The notes beneath the pieces were generated by a model. It had not been told where the DNA came from and searched no databases. It saw only the letters and a program-made list of their open reading frames with translations. From Candidatus Pedobacter colombiensis (GTDB lineage: Bacteria; Bacteroidota; Bacteroidia; Sphingobacteriales; Sphingobacteriaceae): a stretch of DNA of 64,000 nt. The translations under genes and the position numbers were made by a program. Positions within the stretch are counted from its first letter, which is position 1, and each line of letters begins with the position of its first letter. The DNA lies in the NCBI GenBank assembly GCA_029202485.1, contig CP119313.1, positions 4,464,001 to 4,528,000 of the forward strand, read 5' to 3'. Positions 52,969-63,700 of the stretch are shown piece after piece.

Positions 52969-53979
52969 ATGAAATCTATTTTTAACCTCTCGGTATTGCT
53001 CCTAACGTGCTTATTCAGCTTCGGGCAGGAATATCCCAGATCCACCCAATATATCTTTAACAATTATTTAATTAACCCAGCAATTTCAGGAATAGACAAT
53101 TATACTGACCTAAAACTGGGTTACAGAAATCAATGGAAAGGGCTTGAAGGCGCACCTGTTACTCAATACATTTCTATTCATGCTCCAATTGGACAAGACT
53201 TTGTAAGAAGCTCGGTAAACTCCTTTTCCGGAGCCGGTTATAATCCTTTAAGCCGCAGCTATGTGGACACTTATACATCAGCAGAACCTCATCATGGGAT
53301 AGGATTCTATGCTATGACAGATAAGGCTGCCCGAATAAGGCAAACCAATATAGGTGGAAGTTACGCTTATCATTTAGGATTGAGTTACGATGTAAACCTT
53401 TCGCTTGGAATTTCTGCCGGAATAGCTTCTACCAGTATCGATGTAGCTAACATAACGGTTGACAATGCTGCTGATCCACTTTTATCTGCAGATTACAATA
53501 ATAAAATCAGACCTGATGTTGGTGGTGGGCTATGGCTTTATAGTCCCCATTTTTTTGTAGGTGCATCAGCAAAGCAGATATTAGGTTATCGTTCTAAAAC
53601 CCCGAACAAACAAACCAACTTATCGGCCTACCAAACAGCTACATTTTACGGTACTGCAGGGTATAAGTTTTTTGTGGATGAAGACATTGCCTTTATTCCA
53701 TCAACCTTATTAACCTATTGGTTAAGCGCCCCTCCCACCATAGATGCCAACCTTAAAATTGCGTATCAGGACAAATTCTGGATTGGGGGAAGCTATAGAA
53801 ACAATGATTCTTTCTCTGCTCTCGCCGGTTTTAATATAGGTTCATTAGTCAACATCAGTTATTCATATGATGTAACTACTTCTGCATTGCGATCTGTTAA
53901 CAATGGCACCCATGAGATCGTATTGGGTATACTGTTGAATAACCGTTATGACGTAAAATGTTCTACGCGTCAGTTTTAA
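52969..53979 (+). CDS. PorP/SprF-family T9SS membrane protein (convergent copy)
   Basis: A 336-residue outer-membrane barrel. The ATG at 52969 gives the signal peptide (MKSIFNLSVLLLTCLFSFGQ); an in-frame TTG at 52960 is less likely. The mature start QEYPRSTQYIFNNYLINPAI and the LGYRNQWKGLEGAPVTQYI segment are the family signature, and a beta-barrel follows to EIVLGILLNN. This copy carries an insert around residues 70-100 (NSFSGAGYNPLSRSY) that the other two lack. It faces the type B beta-helix protein gene tail to tail, with 15 bases between the stops, whereas the other PorP/SprF genes follow their cargo in operons. Confidence 0.9.
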   Translation: MKSIFNLSVLLLTCLFSFGQEYPRSTQYIFNNYLINPAISGIDNYTDLKLGYRNQWKGLEGAPVTQYISIHAPIGQDFVRSSVNSFSGAGYNPLSRSYVDTYTSAEPHHGIGFYAMTDKAARIRQTNIGGSYAYHLGLSYDVNLSLGISAGIASTSIDVANITVDNAADPLLSADYNNKIRPDVGGGLWLYSPHFFVGASAKQILGYRSKTPNKQTNLSAYQTATFYGTAGYKFFVDEDIAFIPSTLLTYWLSAPPTIDANLKIAYQDKFWIGGSYRNNDSFSALAGFNIGSLVNISYSYDVTTSALRSVNNGTHEIVLGILLNNRYDVKCSTRQF

Positions 53980-53994
53980 AATGCTTTTATAAAT

Positions 53995-56900
53995 TTATCG
54001 TAGCAAAGTAATGCTTCCGGCTATTGGTTTACAATCGGCCCTGAGGTCTATTTTATAATAATACGCCCCTGCAGGAAGATCTACACCTCTAAACTTCCCA
54101 TCGAATGGTTTGTTATATGGCCCTACAGATTCGTAAACCAATTGGCCACTTCTGGTATAAACCTTAATATTAATATCAGCATGGTCTGGTAAACCAGTTA
54201 TCATCCAGTAATCATTCATACCATCACCATTGGGCGTCATGGTATTCTTAATCTCCAGGTTGTCATTAGTTACTTCAATATGTAGCGGGGCAAATTTGCT
54301 GTAGCAACTACCCAGCTTTTTCCTGATTTTATAATCACCTGTTTTATTTACTTTAAATATAAATATCCCATTAGTACTCTCCATAATCGGGGTAGCATTT
54401 GTTTCTTCACGATATAATTGATAGGTTCCTTCTTCCGGCGCCAGCACCTTAATCATAATCTCCGTGGCATAACATACACGCAAATCATTTGCTACAGGGG
54501 TACTAATTGGAAAAGAAGGATTTTCGACTGTATAATAATCAGCACTCTCCTTGTGTCCACAACTTGTGGCATCTTCCAAAATCATGCGGTATTTACCTGC
54601 AGGCACCCCTAGCAAATCTGGAGTAGCCCCGGAATAAACACGTTCGCCAGCTTCATTCTCCCAAGTAAACCTATATGGTTGAACACCCCCACTAAATCTA
54701 ACTCCCTTTACTGCACCTCGAGACAAACTACATCCGTCGTTAGTAACCATCCCACTTCCAGGAATAATCGCAAGCTCATCGATTTTATGTACTACAAAAG
54801 GGCCAAACTCTAAAATACAGTTATTGTCATCATAAGTAAAATACCTATAAGTTCCCGGTGCAACTCCATTTAAGTCCTTAACTGTCCCTGTCGGCAAAAC
54901 AGTACCCATATCATCCCGCCATTCAAATCTTCTTGGCTCTGCAGTTGTATAGGTCAAAGTAATTCGACCGTTGTTCAATCCACAAGTAGCATCAACAATC
55001 CGTTCAGACAAATTGTAAATCGTAGGAAGCGTCTGATCTACCCGAAAATCTCTGCTATCGCTGCAACCTGTAATAGTATTACGAGCTTTTAATGTATATG
55101 TTCCCGGAGCAAGGTCTTTTAATAGCAAAGACTGACCAGGAGAATATGTCCCCTCTTCTAAAATTACCCCAGCCGGACTAAACCATTGAATATAATTGGC
55201 TTCTGTTATCGTAACGCCAAAGATGCTTCCATTTGATTTATTACAGGTTGCTCTTGTGGTCTGCGCCAAGCTAATATTTACTGATTTAATAATAGGAATA
55301 GTATAAATCTGTGTTACAGGAGTACAATTCCCCTGATCCATAACTGTAAGAATATACATGCCACCTTCAACCCCCGTTAAATCAAGCTGATTGCCACCTA
55401 CTATTGCTCCAATATATGGGGGAACGCTTGGGTTATACACATTCCATCTGTAAGTCAAGGTCCCTGTTGGTGTACCCCCAATGGTAATACCAGTTATAGC
55501 GCCATCTGCAAAGCCGCACTTAGCTGGTGATGGTGGCACTGAGTTAACAATGCGAGGTATTGGTCGCTCCTTTATTTCACGCCCTTGCTCGCTCACACTA
55601 CATCCAGCCTCATCTGTAACAATAAGTTTATAGGTTCCTGCTGGCATAGTAACTGGGGTTCCAGTTCTTATTATATTCCCAGCCTGGTCAACCCATTTAA
55701 ATGTTTTTACTCCCTTTCCCCTTTGCACCGTAGCAGAAAAAGTAAATGAAGTCTGTCCGCATTGTTCTGCAGGCCATGAAACTATCAAATCTGTTAGCTT
55801 CTGATCTTTGATCTCTAGTAACGGTACTTTCTTAATTTCCCTGCACCCGTCATTAGTGATGAGTTCATAAAACCCTTCACGAAGATCCAAGATTTCCTGA
55901 GCAGTTCCTAAATCTACTTTAGTACCATCACCAAGCACTTTATACCATTGAAAAGTAATACCTTCCCGAGGCTCAGGAACTTTAATGGAGCCATTACCAT
56001 TACAGGTAACCGGTTCATTTAGTATCTCATTATCTAATACCTCAGCTGTCGAAAAGGGTGAAGTAGTTAAATTAAGAACAGTTGCTGTAGCAGTAACTTT
56101 TCCACTTATTGTGCCGCTATAATTCCACCGGCCATCGCTCCCGGTTGGAACAGTTGCAAAATACTGCCTGCCCTCGCATAAACCTTTGCAGTTTTCTGTG
56201 TAAAAAAGTTCAATTGTCGAATTAGGCGTTGCCTTTCCGGAAAGGAAACCTGATCTAGTGATCAAAATTTGCACATAAGGTTGTGCTATATTTTGGGTTT
56301 TACCTATTCCAGATGAGGTGTTACAATACATACTATTGCGGGTAATTGTAATCGGTTTAGCAGATAAAGATTCTATACCGAACTCATTATTGGCGATTTT
56401 ATTTGCCTTGGCGTCTGTATCACCACCAATAAATCCTACCGCACCTGATTCGATTTTAACCCCTATTCCATTACCCAATACCTCCGAGCCCTGCACTCCT
56501 GTCCCAATACTATTCCCGGTTACAATGAAATCAGCATTAGCAATAGACAGTCCTGCAGTTCGATTTCCAGAAATCACGTTGTCGCGTACATATAAATTAG
56601 TATTAGCAGCATCTACCTTTAATCCGCTTATTTCTACAGCGGAGGGCACAGCAAAAAGTGGTATCCCATGGAAATCTATTGTACCTGTTCGGTCAGTTCC
56701 AATTTTATTGTTAACCACATTTATAGCGAAACGTGTACTACCATAACTGCTTCCTCTAAGATCAATATTGATCTTATTTGCTGAAATAACATTCCCATCC
56801 CCAGGATTATCGCCGCCAATAGTAAGTGAACCATCCCTAAAGTCTATGGCATTAATACCATTAAAATTAGTTTTTGCCGTAAGTCCATCATAATGTAAAC

Positions 56901-57534
56901 CAATAAAGTTAGACCGAATACTAATATCTGTAATAGGCGTTGTTAGGTAGTAATTAGAAACACTACGGAGGGAAATTCCATATTGATTTCCACTAATCAC
57001 ATTACCCTTTCCGGGAGCACCAATTTTTATATTTTTTGCTCTGGCATCGATGATAATCCCTGAAGCCTGAATACTTGTGTTCTGCAAATTTGTGATTCTC
57101 GCAAAATCCTTAATATAAAGACCATAAATTTCCACATCACTTGTCTGCACATCGGTAGTATTGACGTTTGCTATAGTTAGACAAGAGGTGAAAAGAGAAG
57201 TCATTGATGGATCTTCAGGCTCGATAATGATCTTTGCCCCTGATGCACCCAAAGCCGGACCTGTTTGTGTAGTTCCGTCAATAGTTACATTGGAAGGAAC
57301 GTTGGGTAACTGGCTCCGCAACCTGATTGTACGATTTGTTTCATTAGACATATCACCAGGCAGATTGAAATTAATGATATACGGTGTCGTTCTTACAGTG
57401 GGAATATTTTTTAATGCTTCCCTCAACGTCCCTGCCCCTGCATCAGCGGTACTTGTTACAAAAACAGTTTGAGAAAATCCAGTCAAGAAACTGAAGAGCA
57501 GAAACACCAGAATGGCACATTTAGAGTAGCGCAT
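53995..57534 (-). CDS. Secreted beta-helix protein with T9SS type B sorting domain
   Basis: A 1179-residue exported protein. After the signal peptide (MRYSKCAILVFLLFSFLTGF) comes an SVTSTADAGAGTLREAL-type segment typical of right-handed parallel beta-helix surface proteins. The helix covers about residues 25-420, with many NVISGN/NSIGTG coils. Five or six SprB-like modules of about 80 residues follow, with CxxxNGxI openings and TYTLKARNTITGCSDS-type ends. The C-terminal 90 residues (NTMTPNGDGMNDYWMITGL, then YYYKIDLRADCKP) are a type B T9SS domain. It should reach the cell surface as an adhesin or glycan-binding protein. The convergent PorP/SprF gene is the nearest candidate export partner. 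Confidence 0.88.
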   Translation of the reverse strand: MRYSKCAILVFLLFSFLTGFSQTVFVTSTADAGAGTLREALKNIPTVRTTPYIINFNLPGDMSNETNRTIRLRSQLPNVPSNVTIDGTTQTGPALGASGAKIIIEPEDPSMTSLFTSCLTIANVNTTDVQTSDVEIYGLYIKDFARITNLQNTSIQASGIIIDARAKNIKIGAPGKGNVISGNQYGISLRSVSNYYLTTPITDISIRSNFIGLHYDGLTAKTNFNGINAIDFRDGSLTIGGDNPGDGNVISANKINIDLRGSSYGSTRFAINVVNNKIGTDRTGTIDFHGIPLFAVPSAVEISGLKVDAANTNLYVRDNVISGNRTAGLSIANADFIVTGNSIGTGVQGSEVLGNGIGVKIESGAVGFIGGDTDAKANKIANNEFGIESLSAKPITITRNSMYCNTSSGIGKTQNIAQPYVQILITRSGFLSGKATPNSTIELFYTENCKGLCEGRQYFATVPTGSDGRWNYSGTISGKVTATATVLNLTTSPFSTAEVLDNEILNEPVTCNGNGSIKVPEPREGITFQWYKVLGDGTKVDLGTAQEILDLREGFYELITNDGCREIKKVPLLEIKDQKLTDLIVSWPAEQCGQTSFTFSATVQRGKGVKTFKWVDQAGNIIRTGTPVTMPAGTYKLIVTDEAGCSVSEQGREIKERPIPRIVNSVPPSPAKCGFADGAITGITIGGTPTGTLTYRWNVYNPSVPPYIGAIVGGNQLDLTGVEGGMYILTVMDQGNCTPVTQIYTIPIIKSVNISLAQTTRATCNKSNGSIFGVTITEANYIQWFSPAGVILEEGTYSPGQSLLLKDLAPGTYTLKARNTITGCSDSRDFRVDQTLPTIYNLSERIVDATCGLNNGRITLTYTTAEPRRFEWRDDMGTVLPTGTVKDLNGVAPGTYRYFTYDDNNCILEFGPFVVHKIDELAIIPGSGMVTNDGCSLSRGAVKGVRFSGGVQPYRFTWENEAGERVYSGATPDLLGVPAGKYRMILEDATSCGHKESADYYTVENPSFPISTPVANDLRVCYATEIMIKVLAPEEGTYQLYREETNATPIMESTNGIFIFKVNKTGDYKIRKKLGSCYSKFAPLHIEVTNDNLEIKNTMTPNGDGMNDYWMITGLPDHADINIKVYTRSGQLVYESVGPYNKPFDGKFRGVDLPAGAYYYKIDLRADCKPIAGSITLLR

Positions 57535-57620
57535 AATTAAAAATGAAATGCCAATTTACAATTTAATGTAATTATAGCATAAATATTTTTAACAAACAGC
57601 CGAAAATGAGCAATACAGTG

Positions 57621-57661
57621 GAAACCCTGTATAAACTTTCAAGCAATTTATACAGGGTTTC
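57621..57661. terminator. Long perfect hairpin downstream of the second OmpA gene
   Basis: GAAACCCTGTATAAA (57621-57635) and TTTATACAGGGTTTC (57647-57661) form a perfect 15-base stem with an 11-base loop, 16 bases after the OmpA stop. No T-run follows, so its terminator role is probable but not classic. It also lies upstream of the beta-helix protein gene. Confidence 0.6.
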
Positions 57662-57677
57662 AATAGAGAATTCGTTT

Positions 57678-59672
57678 CTATTTTTTGGTGACCTTGAATT
57701 CTGTTCTACGATTTAGCGCTCTTCCCTCCGGATTATCCTTTCCATTAGGAAACTCATTTGGTGCAATAGGTCTGGTTTTTCCATAGCCGCGGCTGGTCAT
57801 CCTGCTTTGTGCAATCCCTTTTCCTGCTAAATACTCAACACAAGATTTTGCTCTTCTGTCCGACAAATCCAGATTATATGCCTCTGAGCCTTTGCTATCA
57901 GTATGCGAACTGAGTTCAATTTCAATAGTTGGATTATCCACCATGATGGTATACAAATAATCTAATTTCTCTTTCGAGTCCTCTGTCAATGTTGCCTTAT
58001 TAAATTCATACAAAACATTTTTTAACACAATTGGCTTATCAATTTCATAAGGTGTTAAACACAATTCCGGACTAAATAAAGTATCTCTTTGCGCCATCTG
58101 ATCATACTTAAAGCTTAGGGTTTTACTAAAGTATTTATCCTTCTCCGCAGTCAGTTTAAAATAACGGTTACTGTTTACTCTAAAAGTGTATTTGCCCAAG
58201 GCATCTGTAGTGATTTTAAATTGCTGCACCGAATCAGCTAAAAGAACCATAGCATCCTTTAATGGCTTTAAAGTGTTACAATCTAACAATGATCCCTGAA
58301 TAACCAGGTGCTCTTTTTTGACATGAAAAATTTCAAGGCAGCAAAGCGATTCACGATCAGAACTAATGTAACCCTCCGAATCATCATTGTTGAGCGGTGC
58401 AAAATAAAGATCATCTTTTGAAGAGTTAAATGGATACCCCAAATTACGGGGCTCAGACCACTGACTAAAATCACCTTCACTTTCAAAAAAGTCGAACCCG
58501 CCCATACCTACTCTTCCATTGCTACTAAACAACAATCTTTTAGTTGCGGGATTATAATACGGGGCCTCATCATCTTCTGAAGTATTGATGGTACTCCCCA
58601 AATTTACCGCCGTACCTAATGAACCATCAATGCGAATTGCCGAATACCATAAATCAAATTTGCCGGAACCGCCAGGCCTATCGGATGAAAATATCAGGTA
58701 TTTCCCATCTTTTGTAACAAAAGGCTGCATGGCGTTAAAGCCCTTAACATTGATTTGACTGCCCAGCTCAACGGGATCTGACCATTCCTTTGCAGCACCC
58801 GGAGTAGCATTTAGCTGATAGATTTTCTTGGTGCCTTGTGTAGTCCAACTCGTAACATAAGCAATTTTCCCGTTGGGATGAAAAGCTGGTGCTCCCGATT
58901 CCTTGTCTTTCCCTTCAATAATTGTTTTTCTAACCGTTACATTCTGAGAAAGAGGATTGCCAGAAGTGATGTACACTGCATTTAAAAATGGGGTTTCTTT
59001 TTTAACAACCTTTACATCTTTACCTGTTAATATTTCCTTCTTACCTGCAGGCCCTACTGGTCTTGATGAGGTAAAATAGAGATTACCAGCCTTCACAGTC
59101 GGGGTATAGTTTGATCCCTTGTCATTCACCTCATTTTTCAATTTGTCCAATCTATATAACCTGGGATAGCGCAACTCATAAAGCGCGAACTGGCAGGAGG
59201 CAATTTCTTGTTTAGCTTTAGTGGCATAAGCATCTTTAAGCTTGTATTTAGCAAGAAATTCATTAAATGCATCAATAGCTTCAAGAAATTTCTGATTAGA
59301 GCGCAACGTTTCGGCGTACCAAAAGCCACTTAAAATATATTTAGGGTTAATAAAGTCGTTCGCCACTCCGTACCAGTGCTCCGCATCAGTATAGTTTTTG
59401 TATAATCTTAATGCTTCAGCAAGCTGGAAGGTACAATACTCAAAATCTTCCTTTTTGGGGCTTTCTTCTTTAATCTTATTTTCGAAACCATAAGGGATTA
59501 TGAAGCCTTCACTATCAGACGAGATAGTCAGTGCTTTTTTATAATATACAGCCGCAGCATAATATTCTTTATTTTGAAAATATACATCAGCCACCCTTTT
59601 ATTATTGGCTATAAATTGTGCTTGGACTGTGGAGGTAAATAAACAGAGGATCAGGAGTATCTTAGTTTTCAT
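57678..59672 (-). CDS. PorE-like OmpA-family T9SS accessory protein
   Basis: A 664-residue periplasmic/outer-membrane protein. The start at 59672 gives the signal peptide (MKTKILLILCLFTSTVQAQ). TPR-like helices lie at about 20-160, a PD40 beta-propeller at about 190-430 (LYFTSSRPVGPAGK, YLIFSSDRPGGSGKFDLWY, RLLFSSNGRVGMGGFDFFE), and a carboxypeptidase-regulatory-like domain at about 460-540 (IQGSLLDCNTLKPLKDAMV). An OmpA domain follows to the end (LYEFNKATLTEDS and SSHTDSKGSEAYNLDLSDRR). This four-domain order is that of PorE, which links the T9SS to peptidoglycan in Porphyromonas. It follows the PorP/SprF gene and completes the second triad. An in-frame ATG at 59702 is less likely. Confidence 0.9.
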   Translation of the reverse strand: MKTKILLILCLFTSTVQAQFIANNKRVADVYFQNKEYYAAAVYYKKALTISSDSEGFIIPYGFENKIKEESPKKEDFEYCTFQLAEALRLYKNYTDAEHWYGVANDFINPKYILSGFWYAETLRSNQKFLEAIDAFNEFLAKYKLKDAYATKAKQEIASCQFALYELRYPRLYRLDKLKNEVNDKGSNYTPTVKAGNLYFTSSRPVGPAGKKEILTGKDVKVVKKETPFLNAVYITSGNPLSQNVTVRKTIIEGKDKESGAPAFHPNGKIAYVTSWTTQGTKKIYQLNATPGAAKEWSDPVELGSQINVKGFNAMQPFVTKDGKYLIFSSDRPGGSGKFDLWYSAIRIDGSLGTAVNLGSTINTSEDDEAPYYNPATKRLLFSSNGRVGMGGFDFFESEGDFSQWSEPRNLGYPFNSSKDDLYFAPLNNDDSEGYISSDRESLCCLEIFHVKKEHLVIQGSLLDCNTLKPLKDAMVLLADSVQQFKITTDALGKYTFRVNSNRYFKLTAEKDKYFSKTLSFKYDQMAQRDTLFSPELCLTPYEIDKPIVLKNVLYEFNKATLTEDSKEKLDYLYTIMVDNPTIEIELSSHTDSKGSEAYNLDLSDRRAKSCVEYLAGKGIAQSRMTSRGYGKTRPIAPNEFPNGKDNPEGRALNRRTEFKVTKK

Positions 59673-59712
59673 CGGGGTTTCATTAATGGGTAATGAATTC
59701 ATATTAGTTCAG

Positions 59713-60708
59713 CTATAATCGTGGGCAAAAGAAGTTAGGGCCCAGTATTCCTTTTCTACCGGTAAATGAAACAGACAGCTCCAGTCCGCCTTTGCTCCCT
59801 GTAATCCGATTTAAGCTAGATGTATTAAAATCATAGCTTAATCCGAACACCATATTTCTGATGTGTAATCCAAAGAAAGCAATGGCTGAATCATCCACCC
59901 TGTAATTAGACCCAAAAAGTAGGTCAGACTCAGGATTAAGCATAAATTGCCCATATGCACCCATCGAAATTTCCCTTGCATTACCCTGTTTCATGTATAA
60001 GCCATTCGGAGTAAGATCAAAAGTTTCTGTGATTTTAATCCGGGCACCACCATGAGCTGCATAGCGAATAGGCATACGTATACTGTTTCCCAAAAATTTA
60101 TCTACTGGTCTGGTTAGATGCGCAGCCATAATCCCGCCAAAAGCATTCACACCCTGATCAGGATTACCATCAAAGAACACGACTCCTGCGTTCACATCCG
60201 GAACAAGGGTATTGGTCGAAGAAAAAGACTCACTAAGGCCCAATCCCGGATCATACCCTGTTACAGGATTATACTGACTCCCCAATGTAATTTTTGAAGG
60301 GTCGAAACTCTTGTTTAAAATACCAGCCTGTAAACCAAAATTGATCATGCTTAGCCCTGCCCATCCGAAATGAATCCGGTAGGCACCGGAAACCAATGCA
60401 CTTAATTGATTGTAATTGATGTCTCCAGCGTTTTGATTAAGCACCATTGCTCCAAAAGCCAGGTTGTTAACCGGGGCCATATCAAACGAAGCGCCCCCGG
60501 TTAAGAATGAGTTGGAGATCGGTCCCCATTGTTGTTTAGCATTTAATAAAACTCTATACTCCCCATCGGTAACCCCAGTTAAAGCCGGGTTTAACCATAG
60601 AGGGTGAGCATAATATTGTGAAAAGTGAGGGTCAATCTGTGCTGTTGCATTTAACATACCCAAACTTAAAAATGCTCCAGTTGCTAGTATTCTAATTAGT
60701 TTCTTCAT
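59713..60708 (-). CDS. PorP/SprF-family T9SS membrane protein (second triad)
   Basis: A 331-residue outer-membrane barrel. The ATG at 60708 gives a clean signal peptide (MKKLIRILATGAFLSLGM to ATAQ); ATGs at 60741 and 60726 add a charged extension. The mature start is IDPHFSQYYAHPLWLNPALT, the family signature. Barrel strands include GAMVLNQNAGDINYNQLS, and it ends GLELSVSFTGRKG. This is closer to the PorP branch (FSQYYxxPxxLNPALTG) than to the other two copies in the window. The upstream gene is the partial type B protein and the downstream gene is PorE-like, so the three probably work as an export unit. Confidence 0.92.
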   Translation of the reverse strand: MKKLIRILATGAFLSLGMLNATAQIDPHFSQYYAHPLWLNPALTGVTDGEYRVLLNAKQQWGPISNSFLTGGASFDMAPVNNLAFGAMVLNQNAGDINYNQLSALVSGAYRIHFGWAGLSMINFGLQAGILNKSFDPSKITLGSQYNPVTGYDPGLGLSESFSSTNTLVPDVNAGVVFFDGNPDQGVNAFGGIMAAHLTRPVDKFLGNSIRMPIRYAAHGGARIKITETFDLTPNGLYMKQGNAREISMGAYGQFMLNPESDLLFGSNYRVDDSAIAFFGLHIRNMVFGLSYDFNTSSLNRITGSKGGLELSVSFTGRKGILGPNFFCPRL

Positions 60709-60743
60709 GACAATTCTATTTTTCATTATTCCCGGATACATTT

Positions 60744-63700
60744 TTATCTCAATAGGGTTATCGTTCCTTTTTTCGTTGCTTTGGTTCCGTCATTAAACTC
60801 AACTTCCAGGTAATACACATATACTCCATTTGGTTGCATTTCTCCCTTATAAGTACCATCCCAACCATTCTGAATGGTTAATGATTCGTACAGGAACTGC
60901 CCCCATTGGTTGTAAACTCGAAGTCTTAATTTGGCAATGGTATTTCCATATACATAGAATACATCATTTTTACCATCACCATTTGGCGTAAATGTATTCG
61001 GAACAAATATGTTGTTGCCCAAAGGATTCTCAGCCTTACCAGTAAAGGTGGTTGCATCACTCAACTGACAATCCAGCTGACCTTTAGCCCTTACCCGTAT
61101 TGTTACTTGCTGATCTGGATTTAAACCTGCCACCAGGTGTGTTGTTCCTGCCGGACCCGAACTTGGCGATACCCATGTTAAACCGGCATCTGTAGAAACT
61201 TCATAAGCCGTAGCGCCGGGTACTGGAGCCCACGCAAAGGTGATGCTAGTTGCAGTAGTAAATTGTATAGAAACCACCGGTGCAGCAAGTCTGGTTAACA
61301 CTGTAACAGTTACTGCAGTACGTGTACTGCTTGAGCAACCGGAAACCAAATTGACACTACCCACATAGTAAACCGTTGTTGCATTTAATGCCGGCACCGT
61401 AAAGCTATTTCCTTCGGCAAGTACTGTTCCACCTGTTTGAGCACTAAACCATACATACTTAAATGCAGGATCAGGATTATTAACCGTTAGCACAATTGTA
61501 CTACCCGGACATACCGGATTACCCGCACCTGAAACCGTTGCCGGTGGATTTGGAAGTGCTCCTGCATTTACAACTACTGGTGTGCGAGAAGTACTGGTAC
61601 AGTTTCCTGATTTGGCCTCTACATAATAAGTTGTAGTTGTCGTAGTAGCCGGCGGGGAAGTAAATGTCGCTCCAGAGCCTAACACATCTGTACTGGTAGC
61701 AGTAGCGTACCAATTGTACGTAACTCCAGCCACCACATTGGATACAGCTAATGTAGCACCGCTTCCAATACAGGTATTTACAGTGCCTAAGACTACTGAA
61801 GGTGGTTGTGGTCTATTGGTTACAGTTACAGTTATTTTAACTCTACCAGAAACACTGCCACAATTTGACGCATTGGTAGCCTGCAGATAATAATCTACAT
61901 TAGCATTAAGTGGACCAGTGGTATACGAAATACCAGTATTTAATAAAGTACCACCCACTGCTGCTGTATACCATTCGTAAGTAATTCCTGCTTGTGGATT
62001 TTGAACAGTTAATATCGTAGCATCTCCAGAACAAACTGTTGGATTTGCTGGGCCAATGATCGGTACATTTGGCACCGGATTAACGGTAACCGTCACCATT
62101 TTGGCTGACCCTGGTAAGTTTTCACAAACACCATCACCACTTACAGTTACATAATACCTTGTAGTAGTGATTAGGATAGGCGTAGTTACATTTGTTCCTC
62201 TAAAGGCTACATCGGTCAATCCAGCATCACGATACCAGGTAAATACTGCGTTATTTACAGTACCACTGCTTACAGTAAGTGCGGCTGTTTGTCCCGAGCA
62301 AATGGTTTGATCAGCTGAAATAATATCTTTCACCTCACCATTTCTGGTTACAGTAACTGTAACCACTTTTGCAGTATTCATATCATTAGCACACACACCA
62401 GTTCCGCTAACCGTTACATAATACTTAGTAGTTAGTGTAAGTGCAGGCGTAGTAAAATTAGGGCCTTCAAATGCAAGGTCAGTTAGCGAAGCATCGCGAT
62501 ACCATTTAAATACAGGTAAAGGTACAGCGCTGCTAGCGCTAAGTATTGCTGCAGTTCCCGAACAGATAGTTTTATCTGCAAGGGTAATATCAGATGCTAC
62601 ACCATTTCTATTTACCGTTACGGTTACTACTTTCGCATTTGCAGCATCATTCGCACATACATCATTCGCGCTTACAGTAACATAGTATTTGGTGGTAACT
62701 GTTAGTGCTGGTGTAGTAAATGAACTACTTCTTACTGCAAGATCGGCAAGTGCCGCGTCACGATACCAACTAAACACCGCATTGTTTAATGTGCTCGAAG
62801 CAGTTAAAACTACAGCGGTACCCGAGCAAGTGGATTTGTCGGCTGCAACAATATCAGCTGCTGTTCCATTGCGGTTTACTGTAACCGTAACAACTTTAGC
62901 CGATGCTGCGTTGTTGGCACAAGTACCATCACCGCTAACAGTTACATAATATTTAGTAGTTGCGGTAAGCGCATCTGTAGTAAATGAGGCTCCTGCAAAA
63001 GGTACATCCGTTAATAATGGATCTTTGTACCATCTAAATACTGGAGTGGTCACCGTTGTACTTGTTGCATTTAATGTAGCTATTGAGCCTGCACATATGG
63101 TCTTGTCTGTAATAACAATATCCGAAGCAACTGAATTACGATTCACTGTTACAGTAACAATCTTAGCTGACGATGCATCATTAGCGCAGGTATTTGGTCC
63201 ATTTACAACTACATAATACTTAGTAGTTGCAGTTAATGCATCAGTAGTAAAGTTAGCCCCTACAAACGGGATATCTTTTAAAGCCGGATCTTTATACCAG
63301 CTAAATGTAGCTCCTGAAATAGATGGCGCAGTAGCATTTAATGTTGCTTTGGTACCTGAACAAATTGTTACATCGTTTACAATAATATCTGTTGGCAATG
63401 CATTTGATTGAACAATGAGTGTAATTTTTGTTCTGGTCGAATTGGTACAGCTATTTGCATTGACCGCTTCAACATAGTAGTCATAAGTGCCTACTGCCAG
63501 GTTTGCAGCCGTAGTATAGTTAGTGTTATTAGTTACCAGCTGATTTCCACCAACTGCAGCATCGAACCAGTTAAATACCACACCGCTTACAGGTTTTACG
63601 CTTAAAGTAACCGGGGTATTGATACATGTTGTTACCGGGCTAACCATATTGGCAACAGGAGGCAATGGCAATGGTAATATGGTTACCGCTACTTTTACCC

